64,000 nt of DNA from Lachnospiraceae bacterium (lineage in GTDB: Bacteria > Bacillota > Clostridia > Lachnospirales > Lachnospiraceae), in NCBI GenBank assembly GCA_024682115.1, contig JAIKZO010000058.1, positions 61,869-125,868 of the forward strand, written 5' to 3'. The position numbers and the translations under genes are program-made. Under the pieces are notes generated by a model. That model was not told where the DNA came from. It was given only the letters and a program-made list of their open reading frames with translations, and ran no database searches. Shown here piece after piece: positions 46,957 to 55,580 of this stretch. Each line of letters begins with the position of its first letter. Within the stretch, counting starts at the first letter, position 1.

Positions 46957-48362
46957 TGATAAAGAAATTTTTTAAGGGTATTTTTATATCGATCGTCTTT
47001 GTGTTTGTTTTACTGGCCGTTTTATACTGCCTTATGGCATACTATTACAAAGACGGATTCTCATACGGAACATTTATAAACGGCATATATTGCACCGGTA
47101 AGACGATCGATCAGGTAAATACTGAACTTCTCCGTAATATCGGGGATTACAAAGGACTTACTGTCGTTGATATTGACGGTAAGTCTTATACTGTAAGTGC
47201 CGAGGAAGTCGGACTTAAATACGATTTTACAGATCGGCTGAAGGAACTTTATTACTCCCAGATGCCTATCCTTTGGGGAGAAAACCTTATCTATTCAAAC
47301 AGGTATAATAATTTTTCTCCTACGATCACTTACAATACGGCCCTTTTTGAGGAAACTGTCGATCATCTGCCGTTTTTTACGCATATTCCCGAAGACAGCA
47401 GGATAGTCAGGATAAACAGGACTACCAATAACGGATATGAGCTTATAAATATGAGGCTCAATGTATTAAATGAGGAATATGCAAAAACACTCATAACCGA
47501 TTCGTTCAATACCTTTAAGGATGAAGTTGATCTTTATAAGGAAGGCTGCTACAGAAATCTTTCCATGACCTCCGAGATGGAGGAATGCATCGATCTTTAC
47601 AATAAGATAGATGAGTTTCAGGACAGAAATATAGTCTACCGTTTCGGGGAAGATACGGAGATCATAGACAGATCAGTTGCAAGTTCTTTCATTACCACCG
47701 ACGGTTTCGGTAAATTTGTTTTGGATGAAAACAACGACCTTATCCCTGACAGATCCAAGATGGATGAGTATGTGGACAGCCTGGCCGCCAAATATGATAC
47801 ATACGGCACGGAAAGGGAATTCAGATCCACTGACAGTCGTATAGTAAAGGTTTCGGGCGGTAATTACGGCAACAAGATAGATACGGAAGCCGAAAAAGAG
47901 TATCTTTACAATGCGTTCATCAATGGGATCAATGAAGAACATGAACCTGTTTATGAGCATGAAGCGCCTATAAAAGGCAGGAATGACCTCGGAAATACCT
48001 ATATTGAGATAGACCTGACCAAACAGAGGATGTATTACTACAGGAACGGCATACAGGAAGTTGCGACCGATATCGTTACGGGGTGTACGGCAAACGGTCA
48101 CAGTACTATACGGGGAACTTATTATATATATAATCACAGACAGAATACCTATCTTATAGGACCGGATTACAGATCTTACGTAAGATACTGGCTCGGGATA
48201 TTCAAAGGTTACGGGATACATGATGCCAGCTGGCGTAATAAATTCGGCGGAGAGATATATAAAACGGCCGGTTCCCACGGTTGTGTGAACACGCCATATG
48301 AAAATATCAAGAAAATGTGGGAGATGGTTGAAGACGGAACTCCGGTCATCCTGTTTTATTAA
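46956..48362 (+). CDS. Membrane-anchored L,D-transpeptidase (YkuD) with PG-binding region
   Basis: 468 residues: N-terminal membrane anchor at about 7-30, an extracellular region of about 300 residues similar to the PG-binding modules that precede YkuD in Gram-positive enzymes (TFINGIYCTGKTIDQVN…SYTVSAEEVGL), and a C-terminal YkuD domain. The domain opens with YIEIDLTKQRMYYYRNG and holds the catalytic SHGCVNTPYENIKKMW. It should make 3-3 crosslinks in peptidoglycan. The ATG overlaps the ilvB stop, an odd partner for an amino-acid gene. Confidence 0.9.
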   Translation: MIKKFFKGIFISIVFVFVLLAVLYCLMAYYYKDGFSYGTFINGIYCTGKTIDQVNTELLRNIGDYKGLTVVDIDGKSYTVSAEEVGLKYDFTDRLKELYYSQMPILWGENLIYSNRYNNFSPTITYNTALFEETVDHLPFFTHIPEDSRIVRINRTTNNGYELINMRLNVLNEEYAKTLITDSFNTFKDEVDLYKEGCYRNLSMTSEMEECIDLYNKIDEFQDRNIVYRFGEDTEIIDRSVASSFITTDGFGKFVLDENNDLIPDRSKMDEYVDSLAAKYDTYGTEREFRSTDSRIVKVSGGNYGNKIDTEAEKEYLYNAFINGINEEHEPVYEHEAPIKGRNDLGNTYIEIDLTKQRMYYYRNGIQEVATDIVTGCTANGHSTIRGTYYIYNHRQNTYLIGPDYRSYVRYWLGIFKGYGIHDASWRNKFGGEIYKTAGSHGCVNTPYENIKKMWEMVEDGTPVILFY

Positions 48363-48385
48363 ACCGTGAACGTCGGATGCACATC

Positions 48386-48413
48386 TTGACAAATATACAT
48401 GCTGGTATAAAAA
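48386..48413 (+). promoter_or_regulatory. Probable promoter for serC-serA
   Basis: TTGACA (48386-48391) followed by TGGTATAAAAAT. The best fit is an extended -10 (TG-G-TATAAA, 48406-48411); spacing to the -35 is short (14) unless the -10 is read as TAAAAA (16). A 35-base leader with AAGGAGG follows. Confidence 0.5.
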
Positions 48414-48450
48414 TGTAATTACTTTGTAATGTTTTAAGGAGGAGAAAAAA

Positions 48451-49536
48451 GTGTCAAGAGTTTACAACTTTTCAGCAGGTCCTGCAGTTTTGCCTGAAGA
48501 AGTTCTTAAAGAAGCTGCACAAGAGATGATGGATTATAAAGGCTCCGGCCAGTCCGTTATGGAAATGAGTCACAGGTCGAAGGTTTATGACAACATCATT
48601 AAGGAAGCTGAACAGGATCTTCGAGACTTGATGAACATTCCCGATAACTACAAGGTACTGTTCCTTCAGGGCGGTGCTTCGCAGTTCTTTGCAGAAGTTC
48701 CCATGAACATGATGAAGAACAAGAAGGCCGGCTATATCATTACGGGACAGTGGGCAAAGAAAGCATTTGCCGAGGCTAAGATTTACGGTGAGGCCGTAAA
48801 ACTCGCATCAAGCGAAGATGAGACTTTCAGCTATATACCCGATTGCTCTGATCTTCCCATTACCGATGACATGGATTATGTATATATATGTGAGAACAAT
48901 ACCATTTACGGTACCAAGTTCAAGCAACTTCCCAATACAAAGGGTAAGGATCTGGTATCCGATGTTTCTTCCTGCTTCCTTTCAGAGCCCGTTGATGTTA
49001 CCAAATATGCGGTCATCTACGGCGGTGTTCAGAAGAATGTCGGACCCGCAGGCTGCGTGATAGCGATAATCAGAGAAGATCTTATCACCGATGACGTTCT
49101 TCCCGGAACACCTACGATGCTTAAGTGGAAGACTCAGGCCGATAATGATTCTTTATATAATACACCTCCCTGCTATACTATCTATATATGCGGTAAAGTG
49201 TTCAAGTGGCTCAAGAAGATGGGCGGACTTGAAAAGATGAAAGAACTGAATGAGAAGAAGGCCAAGATCCTTTATGATTATCTTGATTCTTCAAAGCTTT
49301 TCAAAGGAACCGTACGTAAAGAAGACCGTTCGCTGATGAATGTGCCTTTTGTTACGGGCAGCGATGAACTGAATGATAAATTCATCAAGGAAGCTACCGA
49401 AAGAGGTTTCGTAAACCTTAAAGGACACAGGAGTGTCGGCGGCATGAGAGCTTCGATCTATAATGCAATGCCTATCGAAGGCGTAGAGAAGCTTGTGGAG
49501 TTTATGAAAGAATTTGAGGAGAAGAACAATGTTTAA
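48451..49536 (+). CDS. serC: Phosphoserine aminotransferase
   Basis: PLP enzyme converting 3-phosphohydroxypyruvate to phosphoserine. It starts RVYNFSAGPAVLPEEVL as in all SerC, the PLP-lysine lies in VIYGGVQKNVGPAGC, and the C-terminal VGGMRASIYNAMP is diagnostic. The start is GTG with a very strong AAGGAGGAG site. 361 residues. serA follows with a slight overlap of regulatory bases. Confidence 0.97.
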   Translation: MSRVYNFSAGPAVLPEEVLKEAAQEMMDYKGSGQSVMEMSHRSKVYDNIIKEAEQDLRDLMNIPDNYKVLFLQGGASQFFAEVPMNMMKNKKAGYIITGQWAKKAFAEAKIYGEAVKLASSEDETFSYIPDCSDLPITDDMDYVYICENNTIYGTKFKQLPNTKGKDLVSDVSSCFLSEPVDVTKYAVIYGGVQKNVGPAGCVIAIIREDLITDDVLPGTPTMLKWKTQADNDSLYNTPPCYTIYICGKVFKWLKKMGGLEKMKELNEKKAKILYDYLDSSKLFKGTVRKEDRSLMNVPFVTGSDELNDKFIKEATERGFVNLKGHRSVGGMRASIYNAMPIEGVEKLVEFMKEFEEKNNV

Positions 49537-50692
49537 ATATTTTTGCTTAAATCCCATCGCTAATGTAGGACTTGAGAAATTTACGGATGAGTTCACGAAG
49601 ACGGAAGATGTTAACGAAGCTGAAGGAATACTTGTAAGATCGGCTTCTATGCATGAAATGGATCTTTCTTCGGATCTTCTCGCTGTGGCAAGAGCGGGAG
49701 CGGGAGTGAACAATATTCCTCTTGATGAATGTGCAAAGAAGGGAATAGTTGTATTTAATACACCCGGAGCAAATGCCAACGGCGTCAAGGAACTTGTTAT
49801 AGCAGGTATGCTGCTTGCATCAAGAGATGTAGTCGGAGGTATCGACTGGGTACTTAAGAACAAGGATGATGCGGATATAGGCAAGAGCGCCGAAAAAGCC
49901 AAAAAAGCTTTTGCCGGAACCGAAGTTCAGGATAAAAAACTCGGGATCATCGGTCTCGGAGCCATAGGTGTTAAAGTTGCCAATGTCGCAAAGCATATGG
50001 GAATGGAAGTTTACGGATACGATCCTTATGTTTCCGTAGATGCCGCATGGAATCTCAGCAGAGACGTTAAGCATGTTCTCAATGTTGAAGAGATCTTTGA
50101 AAAGTGTGATATCATCACTATCCATGTTCCGCTTCTTGATTCGACCAAAGGCATGATCAATAAGGATGCCATCGATAAGATGAAAGACGGAGTCATCATC
50201 TTAAACTTCGCACGTGATCTTCTCTGCGATGAAAAAGCGATCCTTGAAGGAATTAAAGCCGGAAAGATCAGAAAGTATGTTTCCGACTTCCCTAACAGCA
50301 CAACAGCAGGTCAGGAAGGCTGTATAGTCATACCGCATCTCGGTGCTTCTACGGAAGAATCGGAAGACAACTGTGCAAAGATGGCTGTCAAGGAACTCAT
50401 GAATTATCTTAAGAACGGTAATATCAACAATTCCGTTAATTTCCCGAATTGTGATATGGGTGTTTGCGATCAGGCCGGAAGAGTGACGATCCTCCATAAG
50501 AATACGGCAAATATGATCACGAAATTCACGGCTTGCTTCGGTGATCTCGGAATAAACATTTCCGACATGACCAATAAATCTAAAGGCGAATATGCCTATA
50601 CGATGCTTGATATAGAGCAGCCTTCAACGGAAGATATCATTAACAAATTAAAGAGCATAGATGGTGTCATAAGAGTCAGGGTCATTAAATAG
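49529..50692 (+). CDS. serA: D-3-phosphoglycerate dehydrogenase
   Basis: First step of serine synthesis. The track start (49514) is inside serC; ATG 49529 with GAGGAG upstream gives MFKYFCLNPIANVG (387 aa). NAD site KKLGIIGLGAIGVKVANVA, catalytic Arg in NFARDLLCDEKA, His in PHLGASTEESEDN. A C-terminal ACT domain (SDMTNKSKGEYAYTMLDIE) probably binds serine for feedback control. It overlaps serC by 8 bases. Confidence 0.95.
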   Translation: MFKYFCLNPIANVGLEKFTDEFTKTEDVNEAEGILVRSASMHEMDLSSDLLAVARAGAGVNNIPLDECAKKGIVVFNTPGANANGVKELVIAGMLLASRDVVGGIDWVLKNKDDADIGKSAEKAKKAFAGTEVQDKKLGIIGLGAIGVKVANVAKHMGMEVYGYDPYVSVDAAWNLSRDVKHVLNVEEIFEKCDIITIHVPLLDSTKGMINKDAIDKMKDGVIILNFARDLLCDEKAILEGIKAGKIRKYVSDFPNSTTAGQEGCIVIPHLGASTEESEDNCAKMAVKELMNYLKNGNINNSVNFPNCDMGVCDQAGRVTILHKNTANMITKFTACFGDLGINISDMTNKSKGEYAYTMLDIEQPSTEDIINKLKSIDGVIRVRVIK

Positions 50693-50694
50693 TA

Positions 50695-52602
50695 ATGAAG
50701 AAAAAAGTTGCGGTTTTCGCGGCCGGATGGGGCACCGAAATTTTAGATCAACTTATGAAAGGTATTTATCGGGGCTTTGCTGATGCAAGTGCCGATATTT
50801 ACCTGTTTTTGAGTTTCCCTTTACTTACCGATGAGCTTTCATCCATCAAAGGTGAGGTCAACATTTTTTCTCTTCCGCATCTTGAAGATTTTGACGGTGC
50901 GATCATTTTCGGAAATTCAATCGATTTCGGTGATACATTCCAGGAGATCAACAGATCCTGTAAAGAAGCCGGCATTCCGACTGTGAGTCTGGGCCGCAAG
51001 CCCGAATACGGTCATCATCTTACGCCTGATAACAAAGCCGGAATGGAGCTTTTGTGTGATCATTTAAAGTCCAAACATAATGTCGGCAGGGTCTATTATG
51101 TTGCCGGTTCGGCTAATAATCCCGATTCAAACGTAAGACTTGAAGTTATCAGGGATGCTTTTCAAAATCTTACCGAATCAGATATATTTTATACGAATTG
51201 GGATCTGGGGGCTGCTTCGGATTCGGTCACGCAGTATCTTAAATCCGGAAGGGAACTTCCGGATGCCTTTATGTGTGCCAATGACGGTATTGCCATATTT
51301 GTAGCCGAGACATTTTTAAATAACGGTATCAAAGTGCCTGAGGACATAGTCGTTACCGGATTTGACGATACTTACAGCTCATCCGTTTTTGACCCGACGC
51401 TTACTTCGGTAAGCCAGGATTTCACAAATGCCGGATATAAAGCATCCAGAATGATCCTGGATCTTTGTGACGGGAAAGAAGTTGCGAAAGAAACTTTGTC
51501 CGATTGCATCCTCAGGGTCAGGGAATCATGTGGCTGTACCGAATACAGCAGCGAGGCCGATGCTGCAAGAAGAGATATAGGTCATAAGATATTTATTGAA
51601 AGGCTTATCGCAAATAATTTTGATTCCAAACTGAATTACCTTGATGCAAAACTTCTTTCCGGAATGGAATTTATAGACATTTATTCTTCACTTTCAGAAT
51701 TCTACGGACAGAATTCCGGATTTGAAAAAGGAAACATGCACATCCTTCTGGAACAGGATTATGAGAATTCCGTTTATGACGAGAGTATAGAACTTCGTGA
51801 TTCGGGATATTCGGATCATATGTTTGATATCTTTTCGATGAATGACGGTAAGATATCTTTTGATCCTAATTTTGAGACGAGAAAACTCGTTCCGCATATC
51901 GAAGATTCTTCGCAGGAAAACCATGTATACATTTTCTGTCCCCTTCATGATGGTGAGAGGGCAATGGGTTATTACGTCTTCCGCGATATCATTGATGAGA
52001 TCGATAAGAACAACAATCTTGTAAGATATGAACAGAGACTCAATTCGATATTTATTAAATACCGGAAAAATCTTCTTGCAAATTACCTGAACAACAAGTT
52101 AAAGATAATAAATGAGACCGATCCGATGACCGGTGTAAAGAACAGGACCGCTTACGATGCTGCCGTATCAAAAGAGAACAGCAACATTTTCAATAAAACA
52201 GCGGAAGATTTTGCGCTTGTCATCTTTGATATCAATAATCTAAAGAGCATTAACGATGAATTCGGACATGAATACGGAGACGAATACATTATAGGATCAT
52301 GTAAACTTCTCTGTCATGTATTCAAGCACAGCCCGGTATTCAGGATCGGCGGAGATGAATTTGTTTCGATCCTCAAAGGAGAGGATTTTGAAGAAAAGAA
52401 CTCTCTTCTCATCGAACTTAATGATCTGATTAATGAGATGAGTAAAAAAGATCTGCCGGCATGGCAGAAAGTATCCGTTGCATTCGGATTGTCATGCTTC
52501 GATCCGGAAAACGATACTTCGATATCCGATGTTTTCAAACGGGCTGATACGATAATGTACGAAAATAAAAAGGAATTCAAGGGAAAGGCTGACATTCGTT
52601 AG
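50695..52602 (+). CDS. LacI-type ligand-binding domain fused to GGDEF diguanylate cyclase
   Basis: 635 residues, no signal peptide or membrane helix, so cytoplasmic. Residues 1-275 match the ligand-binding half of LacI/GalR regulators (DELSSIKGEVNIFSLPHLED, VVTGFDDTYSSSVFDPTLTS) but lack the HTH. A linker with CGC and a GAF-sized region (about 290-465) follows, then an active-looking GGDEF domain (DPMTGVKNRTAYD, FDINNLKSINDEFGHEYGD, FRIGGDEFVSIL). No RxxD inhibitory site. It probably links an intracellular sugar or related ligand to c-di-GMP. It begins 2 bases after serA without a ribosome site. Confidence 0.87.
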   Translation: MKKKVAVFAAGWGTEILDQLMKGIYRGFADASADIYLFLSFPLLTDELSSIKGEVNIFSLPHLEDFDGAIIFGNSIDFGDTFQEINRSCKEAGIPTVSLGRKPEYGHHLTPDNKAGMELLCDHLKSKHNVGRVYYVAGSANNPDSNVRLEVIRDAFQNLTESDIFYTNWDLGAASDSVTQYLKSGRELPDAFMCANDGIAIFVAETFLNNGIKVPEDIVVTGFDDTYSSSVFDPTLTSVSQDFTNAGYKASRMILDLCDGKEVAKETLSDCILRVRESCGCTEYSSEADAARRDIGHKIFIERLIANNFDSKLNYLDAKLLSGMEFIDIYSSLSEFYGQNSGFEKGNMHILLEQDYENSVYDESIELRDSGYSDHMFDIFSMNDGKISFDPNFETRKLVPHIEDSSQENHVYIFCPLHDGERAMGYYVFRDIIDEIDKNNNLVRYEQRLNSIFIKYRKNLLANYLNNKLKIINETDPMTGVKNRTAYDAAVSKENSNIFNKTAEDFALVIFDINNLKSINDEFGHEYGDEYIIGSCKLLCHVFKHSPVFRIGGDEFVSILKGEDFEEKNSLLIELNDLINEMSKKDLPAWQKVSVAFGLSCFDPENDTSISDVFKRADTIMYENKKEFKGKADIR

Positions 52603-52613
52603 CCTTTACTTTT

Positions 52614-52883
52614 TCAGAAGGGTAAAGAACCCAGATCCGTTACGCCGGCCTGTTCCATGGTGTCTTTAAAATCCTTTTCCATCTTGACCTTCTGTGCTGA
52701 AGCGAGATCCATGTATTTTATAAATACATCTTCAACACTGAGACCGCTTTTTGAAGCGATCTCTTCCATTTTGGGCTTCAGTTTTTCAAGCTGAGTGGAA
52801 ACGGGCGTTTTCTGGGGATCAATGTCTCCGAGAACGGTTTCGGCATATTTATTTATCTCGTTTAAGATTTCCTGATCTGTCAT
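52614..52883 (-). CDS. Small helical protein of unknown function, 89 aa
   Basis: Acidic, fully helical-looking protein (MTDQEILNEINKYAETVLGD … MEKDFKDTMEQAGVTDLGS) with no domain I recognise. It is supported as a real gene by its own extended -10 promoter on the minus strand, clean convergence with the LacI-GGDEF gene (11 bases), and absence of any plus-strand gene over it. The promoter places the transcript start at or 1-2 bases before the ATG, and no ribosome site is visible. Divergent from the branching-enzyme homologue. Function unknown. Confidence 0.65.
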   Translation of the reverse strand: MTDQEILNEINKYAETVLGDIDPQKTPVSTQLEKLKPKMEEIASKSGLSVEDVFIKYMDLASAQKVKMEKDFKDTMEQAGVTDLGSLPF

Positions 52884-52890
52884 AGGTCTT

Positions 52891-52919
52891 ATGATAGCAT
52901 CGGGAACTTGTTTTGTACA
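52891..52919 (-). promoter_or_regulatory. Promoter for the 89-aa gene
   Basis: Minus strand: TGTACA (52914-52919), 17 bases, TATCAT as an extended box TGCTATCAT (52891-52899). Only 7 bases separate the -10 from the ATG. Confidence 0.5.
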
Positions 52920-52936
52920 GTTATCTTTGCTAATAT
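52908..52936 (+). promoter_or_regulatory. Promoter for the branching-enzyme homologue
   Basis: TTGTTT (52908-52913), 17 bases, TAATAT (52931-52936) with an extended TGC before it. It overlaps the divergent promoter of the 89-aa gene, so one regulator could control both. Confidence 0.5.
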
Positions 52937-52975
52937 TTAATTGAGTTTTTCAAATACATTACACGGAGTGATCGT

Positions 52976-55402
52976 ATGAAAAAGAAACTATATAAGTTTA
53001 TGAACTGGCCGGTCATTGAGGCTATAACATACCGCGAGGAGTCTCATCCTTTTGAGACTCTCGGAACAAAATCCGTGGCCGGTGGGACCCTTTTTCAGAC
53101 TTATTATCCGGATGCGGTTAAGATTAAGCTTATCCTGGATGAAAAGGAACACAGAAGCTTTGATATGGAAATGGCTGACGAAATGGGATTTTTCGCTCAG
53201 ATCGTTCCCGGTAAGATCACCTGTGATTACGAATATGAAGTTACCGCAAAAGACGGCGGAACCTTCAAATATAGAGATCCTTACAGATATGATGATTTCT
53301 TTATTTCGGAGAAAGACAGCGCGTCCTTCAGCAACGGTACGGATTACCGTTCCTATGAACTGCTCGGGGCTTTCAGCTGCAAGGTAAACGGCGTTAAGGG
53401 TGTTCGTTTTGCGCTTTGGGCTCCCTGTGCCCTTTCGGTATGTGTCCTCGGAGATTTCAATGACTTCACCTCCGGAATGTATCCCATGCAGCTTAATGAC
53501 AGGACCGGGATATACGAGATTTTTATTCCGGGTATCGGATATGGCAACACATATTATTATGAGATAAAGACAAAGAACGGGACTAATATAATCAAACCCG
53601 ACCCGTATTCCAAAAAGATCGTTGCATCGGATGAGAGGATCTGTTCCGTCATATACGATGACAAATTCGCTTTCTCCGACGATGGATTTATCTCCGGGCG
53701 TGAAACGAAGACGGATTCGGGCCTGTCCGTTTGCGAGATAGATCTTTCATCTTTTGCAGTTGAAGATCCGATCACGGATGTAAAAAATGTATCCGATAAG
53801 ATCGTTAAGCATGTAAAGGATTTCGGATACGACCATGTTAAATTTCTTTCTTTTGCCGAAACACTTACGGACACGCCATCATCCGACAGCACTGCGTTCT
53901 TTTTTGCGCCTTCATCCAAACTTGTCGATGCAGACGGATTAAAGGAGATCGTAAATACTCTCCATCAGAATGATATCGGAGTGCTCTTTGATTTTAACTG
54001 TTCGTGCTTTTCGTCCGATAACGATTCCCTGAAATGCTTTGACGGCACCTGCCTTTACGAGCATCTCGATCAGAGACAGGCTTCTCATCCGGGAAACAAT
54101 GCTCTTAATTTCAATTATAAAAGGCCTGAAGTTACGGATTTTCTTATTTCTTCAGCCATGTATTATCTTGATCGTTTTCATTTTGACGGTCTTTGTGTTA
54201 ACGACCTTTCTTCGATGCTTTATCTTGATTACGGCAAAAGAGAAGGGGAGTGGCTTCCTAACAGTTACGGCGGAAGTGAGAACACGGACGGGATCGAGTT
54301 TATCAGGCATTTTAATTCCGTATTAAAGAAAAAATATAAAAACGTCATCTTAATGGCCGGAGAAAAGGCAGCATATAAAGGTGTCACATCTCCGATCGAA
54401 GAGGACGGTCTCGGATTTGATCTTAAGTTCAATAACGGTTTTTCCGACGATTATCTTGATTATATCTCGTTCGATCCTTATTTCAGGTCGCACCATCATA
54501 ATGAGCTGACGTTCAGCATGGTATATCAGTATTCCGAAAATTTCATCTGCGGTTTTCCCAGTGACTATTCGAATACGGAATGCGGGCCGCTGATCGACAA
54601 TATGCCGGGAGAGGATCCTGAAAGGATCGCTAACTTAAGGCTTTCATATGCTTATCTGTTTATGCACCCCGGGAAAAAGATGCTTTTTATGGGCCCCGAT
54701 TTCGGTGCCGATAATGTAAGCGGTACATCATGTCACATAGACTTCGGACTGCTCAGGAAAAACGCAAATAAAGGATTAAGGTCTCTTATAAGAGAACTGA
54801 ATAAGCTTTATAAACAGAACAGGGCTCTTTATGAGCTCGATGATGTTTCCGACGGCTTCGAGTGGATAAACTGCCTGAATTCAAATGACTGCACTTTGAG
54901 TTTCTTAAGAAAGGGCAGGAATGAAAAGGATGTTTTGCTCATTGCATGTAATTTTGCGGGGATAATAAGACAGATGACTGTCGGAACGCCTTTTGCCGGA
55001 AAGTATAAAGAGATACTCAACACCGATGACAAGGATTTCGGCGGGAGCAACATCATCAATACCAGGACTAAAGTCGTTTCGGAAAAAGAAGCCGACGGAA
55101 GGGATTATTCGATAGAAGTCAAGCTTGCACCGCTGTCGCTGGCCGTATTTAAGTATGTTCCGTTTACCGAGCAGGAAAAGTATAAGATCGAAAAGAGAAA
55201 GGAAGCTATCATAGCCGATTCCAGAGCTAAGGAGTTTAAGGAGGAAGCAATGATAGCCAAACTTGAATATGATGAGGCCAAAGCAGCCATGGAAGAAGCC
55301 AGGGATCGCATGAACGAGGCCGATGCCAGGGTCAAAAAAGCCCTTGAAAATGAAAAGAAAGAACTTTCCAAGGCGAAAAAAGCTTTGGAAGAAGCAAAGT
55401 AA
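52976..55402 (+). CDS. Branching-enzyme (GlgB) homologue with lost active site and coiled-coil tail
   Basis: 808 residues, uninterrupted. Domain order follows GlgB: N1 domain (about 1-105, HPFETLGTKSVAGG), CBM48 (about 126-225, YELLGAFSCKVNGVKGVRFA), GH13 barrel (about 265-640) and a beta C-domain (about 650-745). Key residues are changed. Region I DWVPGHF is DFNCSCF (339-345); region II GLRVDAV is GLCVNDL, nucleophile Asp replaced by N409 and Arg by C407; region III AEES is AGEK (461-464); region IV LSHDE is FPSDY, His lost, D530 kept. The last 60 residues are an extra Ala/Lys/Glu coiled coil (KKALENEKKELSKAKKALEEAK). It probably binds alpha-glucan rather than branching it. A CACGGAGTG site precedes ATG. 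Confidence 0.85.
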   Translation: MKKKLYKFMNWPVIEAITYREESHPFETLGTKSVAGGTLFQTYYPDAVKIKLILDEKEHRSFDMEMADEMGFFAQIVPGKITCDYEYEVTAKDGGTFKYRDPYRYDDFFISEKDSASFSNGTDYRSYELLGAFSCKVNGVKGVRFALWAPCALSVCVLGDFNDFTSGMYPMQLNDRTGIYEIFIPGIGYGNTYYYEIKTKNGTNIIKPDPYSKKIVASDERICSVIYDDKFAFSDDGFISGRETKTDSGLSVCEIDLSSFAVEDPITDVKNVSDKIVKHVKDFGYDHVKFLSFAETLTDTPSSDSTAFFFAPSSKLVDADGLKEIVNTLHQNDIGVLFDFNCSCFSSDNDSLKCFDGTCLYEHLDQRQASHPGNNALNFNYKRPEVTDFLISSAMYYLDRFHFDGLCVNDLSSMLYLDYGKREGEWLPNSYGGSENTDGIEFIRHFNSVLKKKYKNVILMAGEKAAYKGVTSPIEEDGLGFDLKFNNGFSDDYLDYISFDPYFRSHHHNELTFSMVYQYSENFICGFPSDYSNTECGPLIDNMPGEDPERIANLRLSYAYLFMHPGKKMLFMGPDFGADNVSGTSCHIDFGLLRKNANKGLRSLIRELNKLYKQNRALYELDDVSDGFEWINCLNSNDCTLSFLRKGRNEKDVLLIACNFAGIIRQMTVGTPFAGKYKEILNTDDKDFGGSNIINTRTKVVSEKEADGRDYSIEVKLAPLSLAVFKYVPFTEQEKYKIEKRKEAIIADSRAKEFKEEAMIAKLEYDEAKAAMEEARDRMNEADARVKKALENEKKELSKAKKALEEAK

Positions 55403-55425
55403 TACTGTATTTTTTTAAATTTATC

Positions 55426-55434
55426 TGATATAAT
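55426..55434 (+). promoter_or_regulatory. Extended -10 promoter of the tRNA gene
   Basis: TGATATAAT, a perfect TATAAT with TG extension, 10 bases before the tRNA 5' end. The -35 is poor. Confidence 0.6.
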
Positions 55435-55444
55435 GTGTTTCGAT

Positions 55445-55516
55445 GCTTCCGTAGCGCAGTGGTAGCGCAATTGATTCGTAATCAATAGGTCATGGGTTCA
55501 AGTCCCATCGGGAGCT
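55445..55516 (+). tRNA. tRNA-Thr (anticodon CGT)
   Basis: Folds completely: acceptor GCTTCCG / CGGGAGC (one G-T pair), D-arm GCGC-AGTGGTA-GCGC, anticodon arm ATTGA-TTCGTAA-TCAAT with CGT at the centre, variable AGGTC, T-arm ATGGG-TTCAAGT-CCCAT, discriminator T. It reads ACG. CCA is not encoded. A terminator begins 2 bases after its end. Confidence 0.95.
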
Positions 55517-55517
55517 G

Positions 55518-55550
55518 TCCCGCATCGAAACAAAAATGCGGGATTTTTTT
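55518..55550 (+). terminator. Terminator after tRNA-Thr
   Basis: Perfect 8-bp stem TCCCGCAT / ATGCGGGA with a 10-base loop and seven T. The ORF track's start for the aquaporin (55536) lies inside this hairpin and is not real. Confidence 0.93.
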
Positions 55551-55580
55551 ATTCAGTTATTCAGTCAGGGGGCGAGAAAC

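Noticed and set aside
52606-52625. Inverted repeat CTTTAC…GTAAAG between two convergent genes
   Set aside because: Six pairs with low GC and no proper T run on the plus strand; too weak to call a bidirectional terminator.
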